From Cololabis saira (Eukaryota; Chordata; Actinopteri; Beloniformes; Belonidae), in NCBI RefSeq assembly GCF_033807715.1, contig NC_084587.1, positions 24,962,517-25,026,516 on the forward strand: a DNA stretch of 64,000 bases, written 5' to 3'. Positions 12,786-24,753 of this stretch are shown here, piece by piece. Both the position numbers and the translations under genes were made by a program. Within the stretch, counting starts at the first letter, position 1, and each line of letters opens with the position of its first letter. The notes under the pieces were generated by a model, which had not been told where the DNA came from, did no database searches, and saw nothing but the letters and a program-made list of their open reading frames with translations.

Positions 12786-13240
12786 TACAGCTGCAAACTT
12801 CACTCAGAAGTTTAGGTTCCACAGGATTGTAGCGAACATCCCTGAATGTAGCCACAAGAGGAATATTGATGACAAATTGAAGAGACACATAATACAAATG
12901 GTAACCAAAGAGCCCAGAACAACTTCCAAAGAGATTCAAGGTAAACCCCAAGGTCGAGGTACATCAGATCAGTGTCAGATCACACCATCTGTCACTGTTT
13001 GAGCCAAAACAAATGACTTAGGAGGACTCCACTGTTCAAAGCCAAACATAGAAAAAGCGAGACTGGAATTTCTAAAATTGCATTGACACATGAAGGAGTC
13101 TTGGTTATGTTCTGAGGGTGCTTTGCTTCGGAGGGTGTCTTAAATCTGTGCAGGGTACAACGACATCTGAAGCCCATCAGGGCATTCTGGAGCAAAATTT
13201 GCTGTGTAGTGTCAGAAAGTTTGGTCTCAGCTAATGACTA
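12785..13240 (+). pseudogene. Tc1-like transposase relic
   Basis: Degraded Tc1/mariner transposase in plus orientation. The HTH region is readable (DDKLKRHIIQMVTKEPRTTS, then KEIQ), matching the Tc1 paired-like DNA-binding domain. A shifted frame then gives IEKARLEFLKLH, and after about 13105 a stretch corresponding to the 'WGCF..GG' region (gaggcgtgctttgcttcgga-like). Several stops and frameshifts are present. The catalytic DD(34)E triad cannot be assembled and no TIRs were found. Dead, old copy. Confidence 0.7.
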
Positions 13241-13429
13241 AGAACAAAACATTGGACTTTTCTGAAGTGACATTTTTTGAGCCATAAAATATAAATCCTA
13301 TTGAATATATCTCTAGAAAGAGTTTAAACGTGCAATCTGGTCTGGGCATCTTTGAAACCTGAGATAGCTGAAGCAGTTTGCCCACTGAGGAGTGGACCAA
13401 CATATTTGTCCTCAGGTGCAGAAGTCTCC

Positions 13430-13640
13430 TTAGGCACGTTTTCATTACCCCTAGATTTACGCAAACCCAACTACAGAAAAATAAATCCTCTAATGGAAAC
13501 GGCCATTCAAAAAAAAAATTGAAAAAAAAAACTCCAGAATATCGAATAATCCTTTTTATGCTTGCAGGAGGTGGTTTTTCAGGCGATTCGATAATCCAAG
13601 TATTCGCAAAAGTGTAATGGAAAAGTTTTTTGCAAATTTC
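13430..13640. repeat. Probable decayed MITE with TTTCCATTA-type ends
   Basis: The left side 'acgttttcattacccctaga' and the right side (rc) 'aacttttccattacactttt' form imperfect inverted ends around A-rich and 'gattcgataatccaagtatt' sequence. This resembles a known style of fish MITE with 'GGAAA' ends. Divergence is high and no target duplication is visible. Confidence 0.3.
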
Positions 13641-14401
13641 CACATCTCTGGCAACGCTGGTTGAGACGTAGTCGGTCAAAGTCATCAAAATCTAGTTTCC
13701 AGCTGTTTTTGACCTCATTAATATGATGCAGCTGTAAGTCTATTTAAATATTATATATGGGCTTTCCCATCTGAATAATCATTTGAATGATCACAGTGAT
13801 CAATGGAAACGCAGACCCCTGCAGCACTATCTATATCGAACTTTCAGAGATTCGACTTTTTGGTCAAAAGTGTCAGGGAAACTGGCTTTTGAGAGTTACA
13901 GATTGCAGTGATTGCCTCGAAAGGCTGTGCAACAAAACATCAAGTTGAGTGTCCCATCACTCATCTTCAGGACAGTTTTTTTGGCTTTTTGCTTTTTTTT
14001 AATGATTCTTTTGAATCACAATTGAAAACCAATGTCTGGTTTTATTAGACAGTGTTCAATAAATTATCTAGTACTTTGTCAGTTTCAAGTTATTTCAGTG
14101 ATGAGTGTGGGTTTTTCTTTCTTTAATGGAAGGGTACCAATAAACTTCTCCATGTGTGTATCATAGTATTGATCCAATTCCAGTAGAGACCATGACTTTG
14201 GAAAACCACTTGACAGCAAAGACGTCAAGCTGAATAAAGAAACATGTGTTAGAGAGTGAGCCTGAAAAGCTAACAGTTGATGTTAACGTGCATTCATAGC
14301 TGATCCTATTACAGGTAGACCGCTCCAAGTGCAGGAGAGAACACAGTGAGCGTCCATTCAGATTAGATCACTCACATCACAGCCGCAGGCAGTCTGGGAA
14401 A
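13641..14401. other. Non-coding stretch, nothing recognised
   Basis: No exon-like or repeat-end structure is supported. It borders the tandem duplication that begins at 14402. Confidence 0.4.
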
Positions 14402-15090
14402 CATTGGCCGCATTGTCATTATCATCGTGAGCACACACGTCTCCTGGTGGATGTTAAAGTACCATCTATTTTCTTTAAGGGGGGTCCAGGCAAACAGAAG
14501 ATTTTCCACTCAGATTTTTTTTTTTGTTGCTCCTTCGCTGACCATAAAAAATGATTGTGCAAAGCACATTCCAAACACGGATTGTTCACAGAAAAACCGG
14601 CTCCTGTAACAATGGTAAACCTTCAGGTCCACCACCTATTACAGCTTGCCCGGTAGTGTTAAGAGAACTCTGCTCTTTGAAACTATTATTATGTAATGCT
14701 GGAGAACTTAACTTGGAGCTTTGGAACAAAAGGGAATACTGTTGCACACATTGGCCGCATTGTCATTATCAACGTGAGCACACACGTCTCCTGGTGGATG
14801 TTAAAGGACCATCTATTTTCCTTAAGGGGGGTCCAGACAAACAGAAGATTTTCCACTGGGAATTTTTTTTTGTTGCTCTTTCGGTGTCCATAAAAAATTA
14901 TTGTGCAAAGCACATTCCAAACACAGATTGTTCACAGAAAAACGGCCTCCTGTAACAACAGTAAACCTTCAGGTCCGCCAACTATTACAGCTTGATCGGT
15001 AGTGTTAAGAGAACTCTGCTCTTTGAAACTATTATTATGTAAAGCTAGAGAACTTAACTTGGAGCTTTGGAACAAAAATCCTGTTGCACA
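14402..15090. repeat. Tandem direct duplication, 347-bp unit
   Basis: Unit 1 (14402-14748) and unit 2 (14749-15090) share almost the whole sequence: 'ttggccgcattgtcattatc', 'gcacacacgtctcctggtgg', 'gtgcaaagcacattccaaac' and 'gagaactctgctctttgaaa' all recur at the same offset. Differences are scattered substitutions, a shorter poly-T in unit 2 and a small deletion near its end. The unit has no recognisable gene. Its function is unknown. Confidence 0.93.
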
Positions 15091-16184
15091 TTACAGATAG
15101 TAAAGTTACTTTGTATAATAAGCACGTCAGTTTGATCTCAGACTTCATATATCTGTACAGAATCCAGTTCAGAATGAAAACTCATTGTTCAAAGCTTCAC
15201 TTTGTGTGTCTTTGGTCAACAGAGTTGATTTGATGTTAAGCTCTGATAATAAATGGATCACTACTTCATCTGCTCGCTTCTCTTTCTTATTATATTATCT
15301 TCCATCACACTGAAGTGTTTACAGGGATACAGCTCTAGGATGTAGCTCAGGAGTGTGGCAAGTTTGTTTTTCAAGTCTGAAGCTACAGGAACATTGAGGT
15401 CACTAAATACCATTTTGTATCTGGTACCTGATCACTTGTGTTTATTGATGATGTGACTGTTGACAGATGTAAGAAGATGAATTCTGAGGTGTATAGAGCT
15501 GCAAAACTTACAGGAAGGTGCTTCACAGTGTAGATGGATGATGTCCTTAAACATATTGTGAAAGCAACTAAGGACTTTTTGAAAGCAAAGAAATGAAATT
15601 TACTTCAGTGATCAAGTCAGTCCCCTGATTCCAACCCAATATATCATGCTTTTCAGTGAGTGAAAACAAAGCTGAAGGCAGAAAAGCTCACAAACAAGCC
15701 GACCCCGGAAGAAGGCTGCAGTAAAGCCTGGCATCCAGGGAGAGGAAACTCTTATTTGGTGATGCCCATATGTTCCAGAATCCAGACTAAAAAGAGTTTC
15801 AATCCAATTGTTTAAAAAAAAATTGGATATATGTGCAGTTATTTCACTTTGATCAAATATAATTGAGCCCCTGAAAATGAAGGAAATCAGCTTCAAATGG
15901 TTGGAATTCCTAAATGATAAATGTAATATTCTTTATGAAACTTCTTAACCCTTTTACCAGGTAAATTAACATACTTAGTGGCTTCAATAGCCATGCATGC
16001 ATTGAAAACTTCAGAAAGAAGTAACAAAAAATAAAGTGGTCTGGTGACATTCTCCAGTGACTGTCGAGGGTAGAAATGTGACTAAATAAAAAAAGGACTA
16101 AATCAAAGGTGAACATTTGAATTTTGGTTACCAGATATTTCCCTGGATTAATCTCTGTGTTTGTTTGTCCATCTCACTTCCATC
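15091..16184. other. Non-coding stretch, nothing recognised
   Basis: No coding segment, RNA gene or repeat terminus is supported. Confidence 0.4.
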
Positions 16185-16490
16185 AGATGCCTAATCAGTC
16201 AAGGCCGATGGTAGTCCTCTGTGATTCTGGTTTTTCCTCCCCACCATCGCCACGTGCTTGCTCAGAATGGGGGTTTTCAATAAAGTGAAGAGTCAATGCA
16301 ATCTGTTGGGTTCCTTGGCTACACTGCTTTTATGAATTGGTATTACATGAAATTTGACCTCAACTCGAATTAATTAGAATATGAATTGCAATTATTTGGA
16401 TTAGGCACGGTATATAATTTGGGCCTAATGAGATTATATTTAATGGACTGAAATTATTGATTGAATTGGTTGCATTGGTTGTAATGCTGC
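16185..16490 (+). repeat. Dispersed teleost repeat (LINE/SINE 3' tail type)
   Basis: Contains 'tagtcctctgtgattctggt', 'ttttcctccccaccatcgcc' and 'cgtgcttgctcagaatgggg', the plus orientation of the family seen in minus orientation at 3595-3685, followed by a TTGAATTGG/ATTGATTG-like tail. Typical of the 3' tail of a fish retroelement. Non-coding. Confidence 0.5.
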
Positions 16491-17266
16491 CTGCCACATA
16501 CTGGAAGTATTTTCAGTTTGTCAGAGCGCTGACCACACTAATTTCCTGCAGTCGAGATGAAAATTTTACTTCCACAGAATTTCCCCTTAGTCAGGTAAAT
16601 ACTTTATATTATCACACAGTGCCATGAAAACAAGCTCATATTTTTTCTGACCCTGTTGATGAATGGTTAGAAAACACATCACAGGGGTGCAGCAGCAAGT
16701 CCTCCCATTTGATTTCCAGCTGGCTGGACCTTTATTGTCATTCTCCTGCTCTCTTTACCCACATTTTCTTTCTGTCTTCTGCTAGTGTTTAATAACTCCA
16801 AAATGCCAACAAAAAAGCTCATATTGAATGTTTACACTAATTCACTCTACCTGCATTATTGCTGTGTTATATACAGTACAGAGAGATGGATGAGTGTCCA
16901 ACCTTGGGATACAGTAATGCTTCAGATTACACAAGGTCCTTTCATTAAACATTAGAAGATCTGTTTTTTTATTTGCAATGAACACTGACACTGTGAGACA
17001 TAGTCATTCTTTCTTCTTTTTACTTGGAGATATTCGCTGCAAATGCTGCAGTGATGTTGTGACATCAACCCTGCCATGGATAAATAACTTGAAAATAATC
17101 ACTGTCATAGTTGGTCAAAGTATCCTCCTTGTTATCAGAACAGAGCTTTCATTGTAGCATATTTGGCACATGAGAAGTTATTTAACATTATAATTTAATA
17201 GATTTGATTTCCGTTATGTGTTTAGGCAGATACTAACGGGATATTTTTCTTTCTCTTCTCTGACAG
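16491..17266. other. Non-coding stretch
   Basis: Nothing recognised, except the polypyrimidine tract and AG at 17244-17266 that precede the candidate exon. Confidence 0.4.
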
Positions 17267-17390
17267 TTACCCAGTGGAAAATGAAATGCTGTCACACACA
17301 TTTTGCGCCATTCACAACCACATCAAACCTGCTTGTTCCCCTCCAAATACCCATACTACTGAGTTCATTCTCAAGTGGCTCTATATTTGA
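17267..17390 (+). CDS. Candidate coding exon, possibly terminal, unknown protein
   Basis: A strong acceptor (ttctttctcttctctgacag) is followed by a 40-codon open frame reading YPVENEMLSHTFCAIHNHIK then PACSPPNT…FILKWLYI and a TGA at 17388-17390. An AATAAA about 260 bp further on (near 17655) would allow a last exon. No family is recognised. The only donor inside is weak. The peptide looks protein-like, but a 123-bp open stretch can occur by chance, so this is a candidate only. Confidence 0.22.
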
Positions 17391-19554
17391 CCCATTATGT
17401 TGACCATGGATGGATGGTCAGGGAAGAAGCCAAATGGACATAGAGCCAAATTGTCTGCGGTGCTTTGAAGAGAGAAAGGCGTTATTGTTGTTCACTCTCA
17501 CCTCCCCCAGTGTGAGGCTCTGGGTTTGTTCCGCGGTCAGAAGCTGTGCTTTTATCTTCACACTCAGCTATGGTTGAGAGCTTAAAGACAAACAAGGGGC
17601 CTGGCAGGATAGAAAAATATGGTTACTATCAATATTTTCAGTCAAATATGTTCAAATAAATGAACATTTACAGTAATTCGACAGGATGGATGAGACAGCA
17701 ACCAAGACAGTAGTCCTGGAATGTGTTTTGTTGGGAGTTATGTAAGACAAGTGGTCCATTCAGACAAAAACTGTGTTGACATTTTGTTTTCAGATTCTCT
17801 GAAATATATTTTGTTCTATTCACAACTACTCAAGGCACAAAGCACATGCGATAAAAGGTTATACTCAATAATTCAATAAGATTACGCTGTAATTTCCAGT
17901 CGATCCCCTCAGTATCTGCCTCTATGCCCACAAGGGTAGTTTGTGTGAACTGCATCTTTTCAGGAGAAAGGTAGCTCAAATCACATTATTCTTTTCATGA
18001 CAGATTTAAATAATATTAATAATAAAAATAAAAGGAACTAAAATTGAAAACAACAAATTTAAATAAATAATATGTGTAAAGTTTAAAAATAAAGTGCCTC
18101 AAATGTTACAAGATAGTATCAGACCATCACAGAAAGTACAGAAAATTTGCTGTAAAGAAAGTTGTGGTGTTCTGCTTCCATCATAATCATCCGCTCAGTC
18201 GCTTTGAGTAAAATAAAATGTATCTAATCAGTGATTATACTGCTTTTGAATTGACATTTCCCTCAGATGAAGCACTTTTCCATCTCTAACTGTCTGACTT
18301 CTGGGCAATTCCACCATTTACTGCTCCTTTTAACTGACGAGCAAAAAGAAAGATCAATAATTCACCTCAAGGGGAAACCGTTTGCTTTGAGATGGCTCTA
18401 AGGTCAAAAGTTAAACAAGTACCTCAACTTTTAAGCTCTGTCTTACATGAATCGTACTCAATAAAGTCTTAAAAAAGGAAGGTGACAAATCTATCAACTG
18501 AATACTCCAAATGGTGAGATAGGGTTGTCAGTTTCCCTTATAAGTGTCAAGAATGAATTTTCTGTCTCACCTCATGGCATGTGACATGATCAAATGCTGG
18601 AAAACTGTAAAGACTTTCTGTAAAGAAATTATTTAACCTGTCTCTTTTATTTAAGCTCTGCAGTTTAAATTCTTTTAATGATCAATGTGAAAATACAAAT
18701 ATTTTTTCCAAGTACAATTTGTACCTTCTTCATCAACACAATCCCTTTAGGACTGGTGCCCCTTGTATCATTGATTGGCCAGTCATTCTTATTTTATTCT
18801 TCTTTGCTATAAAAAATCAGTCAAGTTCTTCTGAATCCAGCTTTGATTCTAAGGGGGCAATAACAATGGACATGGAAGAAACTGCCTCTGGACACCCCTG
18901 GATAAGCATGTAACCAAGGAAAGAAATTAAGCAAATAAAGTAGGGAGGAGGACATCTATACTAGCATCAGTGAATAAAGTGAATGACTTGTTGTAAAAAC
19001 TTGTTTTACACAATTTACAATTCTGTAGCTGTCTTGGTTGTTTTGAATAGTGGCTTGTTGGATGCTCCTGCAGGAGTCATTGCATAAAGTCTACCCTTGT
19101 GCCGTTGGAGTTGGTTCATTATGTCCTGTATCAAAATGGCTGTGAATAAGAGGAGTAACAAACCCATCTCACGTGCCAGACTTTTCACAAAGAGCACAAA
19201 TATAGTTGGTCAGGCTACCTTTGTTGTGCACCTCTGTCTTCTTTACTGAGTATGAGGGGGGTACTATGGGGTAGGAGCTGATGTGCCTCTGAATCTGCAC
19301 TGAAGGTTATCATTGAGTTTTTGAGTATTTGAGCAGAAGACAACTCAATTTCTTTTATTGGTTTCTCAAAAACGTTTCACTGTTCATCCAAAAGGTTTCT
19401 TTGGATAGTTTCAGGCTTTTAAACTGTTTTTCAAGCATCTGCACTTAGGGAGTTTTGGAGGTCATGTGTGCCACTGACCCACCTTCGATGCTTGTGGTTT
19501 GTTAATCTTTGTCAACTGTATATTGTTTATATATCCAAAATGTAAGATGCTTTA
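17391..19554. other. Non-coding AT-rich stretch
   Basis: No gene is supported. A segment at about 17450-17545 is unusually balanced in composition and could be a conserved non-coding element. About 19330-19420 ('gtttcactgttcatccaaaa') resembles a dispersed fish repeat. Confidence 0.4.
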
Positions 19555-19760
19555 GGGTGCATTAACACCAGAGGTGTTTGGTCTGCTTTACAGGGACCAG
19601 AGTTTGTTTGCCCGGAAAGTCTGGTTGGTTTTGTCAATGCGCAGTTGAACTCTTATGAGGATTAAAGAAGCAAATCCTGGTCTGCCAAAAAACAGGTCTC
19701 CACAAGCAAACTAAATGCAAGAAGTGGACTACAACAAAGCATTATGGAAAACAGAAACAG
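19555..19760. repeat. Possible decayed DNA-transposon end
   Basis: The segment 'gggtgcattaacaccagagg' then 'tgtttggtctgctttacagg' resembles the terminal region of a common fish hAT-like MITE (hosting 'caccaga..tgtttggtc.gctt'). The opposite end is not found. Low confidence. Confidence 0.25.
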
Positions 19761-20012
19761 AAGTTGCCCTGCATTAATCAATAGCTCAGTGAGGTTTCTT
19801 GTTCATTGTTTGTCTTGTCTCCTCCTTCAGTACTTCTTGATGTGACCCCACCATGGACAAGAAGAATACATTATTCAAAACGTTTGGTTCATTTGACAAG
19901 GTGCAGTGTGAAAGCAAACTCGGACAAGCTGAAGCTGGGACCCCTATTAAATCGGGGACAGTCAAGTTCCCAACTGTACAGGGTCTAATGGACAAGTAGG
20001 TGTGAAAATGAA

Positions 20013-20244
20013 TCAAAAGCCCCTTTTATATTGGCGAATACACTGCGATTAACGCGTGGATGTAGCGTGTTATGTGCCCCATTTACATTGATCGACGCTG
20101 GGTGGCGTCTTGAGCTTCCCCACGAATAACTTGCCTCCGAGGGTAGTCTTAACCGCAGGTCAGGTCTAATGTAAACAGAAGTAATGCGGGGTGGCGGGTC
20201 ACGGGAGGGATTTGTTGATCATGTAACCTGAGTACAGCCCACCA
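20013..20244 (+). mobile_element. Family A element, copy 2, left part
   Basis: Matches the reverse complement of 12166-12395 (copy 1), from 'aaaagccccttttatattgg' to 'gagtacagcccacca'. The match stops exactly where the L2-type LINE begins. The right part resumes at 22802. About 168 bp present in copy 1 (11998-12165) are missing at the junction. Confidence 0.75.
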
Positions 20245-20276
20245 GCTGAGGACACCATAAACCGGCAAGAAACCCA

Positions 20277-21397
20277 CCATCACAGGTCTAAATGACTACA
20301 GACCCGTCGCCCTGACGTCTGTGGTCATGAAGACCTTCGAGCGGCTGGTGTTGACCCACCTGAAGGACATAACAGGCTCCCTGCTCGACCCCCTGCAGTT
20401 TGTTTACCGGGTAAACAGGTCGGTGGATGATGCAGTCAACATAAGACTGCACCACATCCTGCGTCATCTCGACACCTCAGGGACTTATGCGAGGATCCTG
20501 TTTGTGGACTTCAGCTCGGCGTTCAACACGATCGCTCCCGCAATCCTCCACCAGAAGCTCACCCAGCTCACCGTGCCTGCCTCCACCTGTCAGTGGATTA
20601 CCAGCTTCCTGAGTGACAGGAGGCAGCAAGTGAGGCTGGGGAGCATCACATCCAGCACCTGGACCATCAGCACTGGCGTCCCCCAGGGGTGCGTCCTCTC
20701 ACCACTGCTCTTCTCCCTCTACACTAACGAGTGCACCTCAGGGGACTCGTCTGTGAAGCTCCTGAAGTACGTGCGGGAGGTGGAACAGCTAGTCCACTGG
20801 TGCAGTCGGAACCACCTGGAGCTGAACCCGCTCAAGACTGTGGAGATGACAGTGGACTTCAGAAAAAACCCACTGCCACTCCCCCCCCTCACCATCCTCA
20901 ACAGCACTGTCTCCACCACAGACTCCTTCAGGTTCCTGGGATCCACAATCTCCAGGGACCTGAAGTGGTCCACCCACATCAACTCCGTCAGAAAGAAGGC
21001 GCAGCAAAGGTTGTACTTCCTGCGGCAGCTCAGGAAGTTTAACCTGCCACAGCAGCTGCTGATCACCTTTTACACTGCCATAATCCAGTCTGTTCTCTGC
21101 TCTTCCATCACTGTCTGGTTTGGATCAGCCACCAAACTGGACAGGCACAGACTGCAACGGACAATCAGGTCTGCAGAGAGGATAGGTGGGACTAACCTCC
21201 CATCTATCGACGACCTGTACCGGTCCAGGACCAGGAAACGGGCAGGTCGAATCTCTGCCGACCCCTCACACCCGGGACACAGACTGTTCCAATTCCTCCC
21301 CTTTGGACGGCGCTACAGAGCTCTGTGCGCTAGAACTTCAAGACACAGGGACAGTTTCTTCCCGCAAGCGGTTGCTCTGATGAACTCTCACAAATAA
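20277..21397 (+). pseudogene. LINE reverse transcriptase (L2/Maui-like), truncated, active site deleted
   Basis: The frame reads NDYRPVALTSVVMKTFERLV at the start, then the RT finger motif with LFVDFSSAFNTI, then STGVPQGCVLSPLLFSLYTN. The palm motif with the catalytic Asp pair (expected right after KLLKY) is missing: KLLKY runs straight into VREVEQLVHWCSRNHLELN, an in-frame loss of roughly 20 codons. Thumb and C-terminal parts follow (FRFLGSTISRDLKWSTHI, then ISADPSHPGHRLFQ) up to the stop at 21397. The N-terminal endonuclease and the start are absent. Enzymatically dead despite a long open frame. Confidence 0.92.
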
Positions 21398-21607
21398 CAG
21401 TCTCAGAGTAACCAAACCAAAAAAAAAAAAGCACCCTCTTTAATAATCATGTCTGCCTCACTCTGCTGCACCTCTCACTTTGTATTTCTTTTGTATAATT
21501 TTGATCTTGTATTTTTTGCATAATCTTGTCTGTTAAAATTGTAAACAGGTTATACTTATTCTCACTACCTCAAACTGCTGCACCTTTAAAATGTTTATAC
21601 TGTACAT

Positions 21608-22655
21608 TAGGGGTGTAACAATATATCGTGCCACGAAATTTCGCGATACAAAAACGTCACAATACGTGTCGTGGAGGTGACAAAGTGTATCGCAATATTG
21701 GGTTATTAATATTAATCTATTGTGTTGACTAGAAACGCACATCCGACCGCGACCGCGGCCGCGAACGCATCTCGACCCGCGGACCAAAATCTTCCTCCGC
21801 TCAGAAGAAACTAGTCCCGTTTTGTGGTCCCGTTTTGAGCTCTGAACTTTTACTAATGTAAGGCTGGTGTAGAGTTAAGCCTTACCTTATTAAATTAAAC
21901 CTTTTTCGGGTCGTGAGTAGGATAAACACGGGACAACTTCTGCTGAGTTCCAGTGTACTTTAATGTCCGCTCAACAGCGTAGGATTTTAGAACATCAACA
22001 CAGCACCTAGTGCCGTACTGTGGCGTATCACTCCGCCCAATCTAAAACACACTAATCACTACAGATAAACTGACTAGTGTCATTATAGTCTCTGATTTAC
22101 ATCAGAATATAAAGAATATATTTATAAAATAATGAACCCTGAATTACCAAAATAACCTTCTTAACAAAAATAAATCTGCTCTTACACTCATAAGGTGTGC
22201 ATGAATCAATATTTTTTATGATATAAAATTGTATTATTTATTTACTTTTATTTATTTATTTAATTTTAGTTGTTAAATTAGAAAGAAAAAAGTCAAATCA
22301 CACATGAGAGAAACTATTCAGTTTGTGTCAAAATATTTGTACTTGTATGAAACTGAAGATGCATAATGCAAACCTGACATTTACTTTTAGTTCAGTTTGT
22401 GGAAAATGGTTGGCCTGGCTTTCTCTTTAAAACACAAACAGTTATAAAGCATTACAAACTGTAAAAAATAGGGCAAACACACAGCATTATTTTGTATTTT
22501 GTGTCTTTCAAATAAAAGACAATTTTTTCCAGTCATATGTTTCTCATTCAAGGTTGTTAAAAAAATACTGCTATAATATCGTATCGTATCGTTATCGTGA
22601 CCTCAATATCGTGTATCGTACCGTATCGTGAGATTAGTGTATCGTTACACCCCTA
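21608..22655. mobile_element. hAT-like non-autonomous element, 8-bp target duplication
   Basis: A 1048-bp element with ends TAGGGGTGTAAC… and …GTTACACCCCTA, flanked by identical 8-bp duplications CTGTACAT (21600-21607 and 22656-22663). The 8-bp duplication and TA/CA-type ends fit hAT. Subterminal 'atatcgtgccacgaaatttc' and 'atcgtatcgtatcgttatcg' are repeats typical of transposase-binding regions. It contains GC-rich 'ccgcgaccgcggccgcgaac' at about 21748 but no transposase frame. It inserted in the 3' UTR of the L2-type LINE, so it is younger than it. Confidence 0.9.
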
Positions 22656-22801
22656 CTGTACATAGAAATTCCACATTTGTTTATTGTTTATTTGTTTATT
22701 ATTTATCTTTAATACCAAAGAGCGAAATTACCGGAGTCAAATTCCTTGTTGGACAATGTTCGAACCTGGCCAATAAAGCTGATTCTGATTCTGATTCTGA
22801 T

Positions 22802-23160
22802 ATGTCTAGAAACACAAAGGATGGGCCATTGTTCGAACAACTGGACACAAAAATGACAAACCATGGCTTCGCAAGATGCAAAACCCATCCAAAAAACGCT
22901 CATCCCAATGTTCATCCATCCTCGTTTTGAAAACTATACCTGTCTGACGGCAATAAATCTTGCTGATGTAGGGACAATATGTCATTGTACATGCCCAAAC
23001 AGGTTACGTTTTGTTTTGCGGATAATGCCCAACTTGTCCTCCCTCCCCTCAAGTTGCCTTCAGGCCCAAATAACAAATAACAAATAACATTCCTTACGTT
23101 TACATTGTCAACATGTGATAAACACATGTTCATCATCTAGCGATATTAGCGGGATCCAAC
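22802..23160 (+). mobile_element. Family A element, copy 2, right part
   Basis: Continues family A after the LINE: 'gaaacacaaaggatgggcca', 'tgcggataatgcccaacttg' and 'gcgatattagcgggatccaa' match the reverse complement of 11646-11997. Together with 20013-20244 it forms the host element of the nest. Confidence 0.75.
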
Positions 23161-23287
23161 TAAAAACACCTAAAGTGTGAATGGCTGTAAAGTGAGATGG
23201 GAAGGAGTCAAGATTGCATTGGAATTATTGGCAAAGTGAAAACTGGAGGGGTAGGTAGGTCAGTAGCTCATTTGTTACCACATTTAG

Positions 23288-23740
23288 TACATTTACATGC
23301 ACTAACAGAAAGTCGAATTGTTGCCTTCATCCGACCAATATCGAATTTTTAAAAGCCATATATACACCTCAGCCGGGCTGTAGTCGACCCCAACTGAAGC
23401 TTTTGAGATCAAGCTATTATTGCCAGATAATGCGGCCCTAATTCGAGTTATTCCGACATGCTAATTCCACGCTTAGCCATGCTAGTGACCCGGGATTCCC
23501 CCCTTCTGGAAGTGACGACACAGCGAAAGCCAAAATATCAACACAGGAGGAGAAGAAAATGAACAACAAAGAAGGACCCGGAACGCAAAAGTGTGCGTGG
23601 GGCCACCTAGCATCGCAGAGTCGAAAGCACCTCGCTCAATACTCGATTGTCTTCTCGCGCATATTTGGATTTCTCGGAAACTCCAGTTTATTCCTTAGTT
23701 AGATTGTTGCCAATAGCTTGATTTAGAGTGCATGTAACCG
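23288..23740. mobile_element. TIR element with TACATGCACT ends
   Basis: The left end 'catttacatgcactaacaga' and the right end (rc) 'ggttacatgcactctaaatc' form imperfect inverted ends. The interior is CG-richer than its flanks and holds 'ggggccacctagcatcgcag', which recurs with changes at 63930-63960. No transposase frame. Superfamily not assigned. Confidence 0.5.
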
Positions 23741-24750
23741 CACTGAGTGACCCACAAGTATGACTGGTTCAATAATAATTAATGGGCCTGAGACTCTTCA
23801 GAAGCCAGTTAGAACTGAAGAGGTCTTTCAGATAAATATCTTCGAACATCTTCAAAAAACCAAAATATTAGCGTAGTGGTTCTAGTTGTTAAGGAACATC
23901 AGTATATATCTGATTCTGTAGTAGTAGGTCAAGCTGAAATCGTACCCACACAAGGAAATTCCCACTTTTGTTTCACTACTATGACAAAGTTTAAGGAGAT
24001 TCCCAAAGGAATGAGTGGACTGTACATATCTCATGAATGAACAGAAGCGAGTGTAAATTTGGCATTGCCTAGGCTAGTATGACAAAGCAAAGCAGAGAAA
24101 ATAAAGCTTACAAACTTCTTTTACTGTGCAGATACGTTATGGCCACTGTTTTAAAAGGGCTTTCGTTTTCTGCACATGCTAACATTTGATAATTATAATT
24201 TAATATCAACGACATCTTATCCCAATAATCTAGTCATTACTTTTTTTGGTACAAAGCCATTCATGACAATCTATTGTGTATAGTTTTGCACGAAAAAATG
24301 ATAGCCAAGCCAACTAAAATGTTTACTTTGTAAAACAGAGCATATACATTTTTGAATACTGTCATCAAAAGTAATTTTACTAACTTACTGCACATGAAGT
24401 AGAGTTACAGATCTTGTGTATGGTGATGGCCCTTTAAGCAGTGATCTATGATGGTGGTCTAATGCTCTGCATGTAGAGTGGGAGGGCTGCGACCTTTTGG
24501 GTGCTCTGTGACCTCCGCATGTCTTTCATGATAAACTGTCATGGGGCTCTGCTGAAAAATGTACTTGCAGCAGAGGAGAGGGGGGCCACTGAAATGGCCT
24601 TTTTATCATCATTCATCACAAGCAAGCAGGTCTGAAACTCAGATTTGTTTAACACCCATTTATTTATTCTGTGTGAATTAAACTATATTTAAATCTACCG
24701 TATTTTGCAGATAGTGACAGTCATATACTTGGCACCAGTGAATTAAACTG

Positions 24751-24753
<3 letters not shown>
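23741..24753. other. Non-coding stretch; possible conserved element near 24.42-24.66 kb
   Basis: No gene is seen. The part at 24420-24660 has balanced composition and no repeat character, unlike its surroundings, and could be a conserved non-coding element. This needs cross-species alignment. Confidence 0.3.

Larger units (their letters stand above)
20245..22801 (+). mobile_element. L2/Maui-type LINE, 5'-truncated, split by a hAT-like element
   Basis: Plus-strand non-LTR retrotransposon. It has a 5'-truncated RT frame (20277-21397), a 3' UTR interrupted by the hAT-like insertion at 21608-22655, and the characteristic L2-type end 'ggccaataaagctgattctg' followed by a short (GATTCT)n tail at about 22777-22801. 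It is inserted in family A copy 2. No endonuclease domain remains. Without the hAT insertion the LINE is about 1.5 kb. Confidence 0.9.

Noticed and set aside
20719..21066. Minus-strand and other-frame ORFs over the LINE
   Set aside because: Shadows of the plus-strand reverse transcriptase frame in GC-richer DNA.
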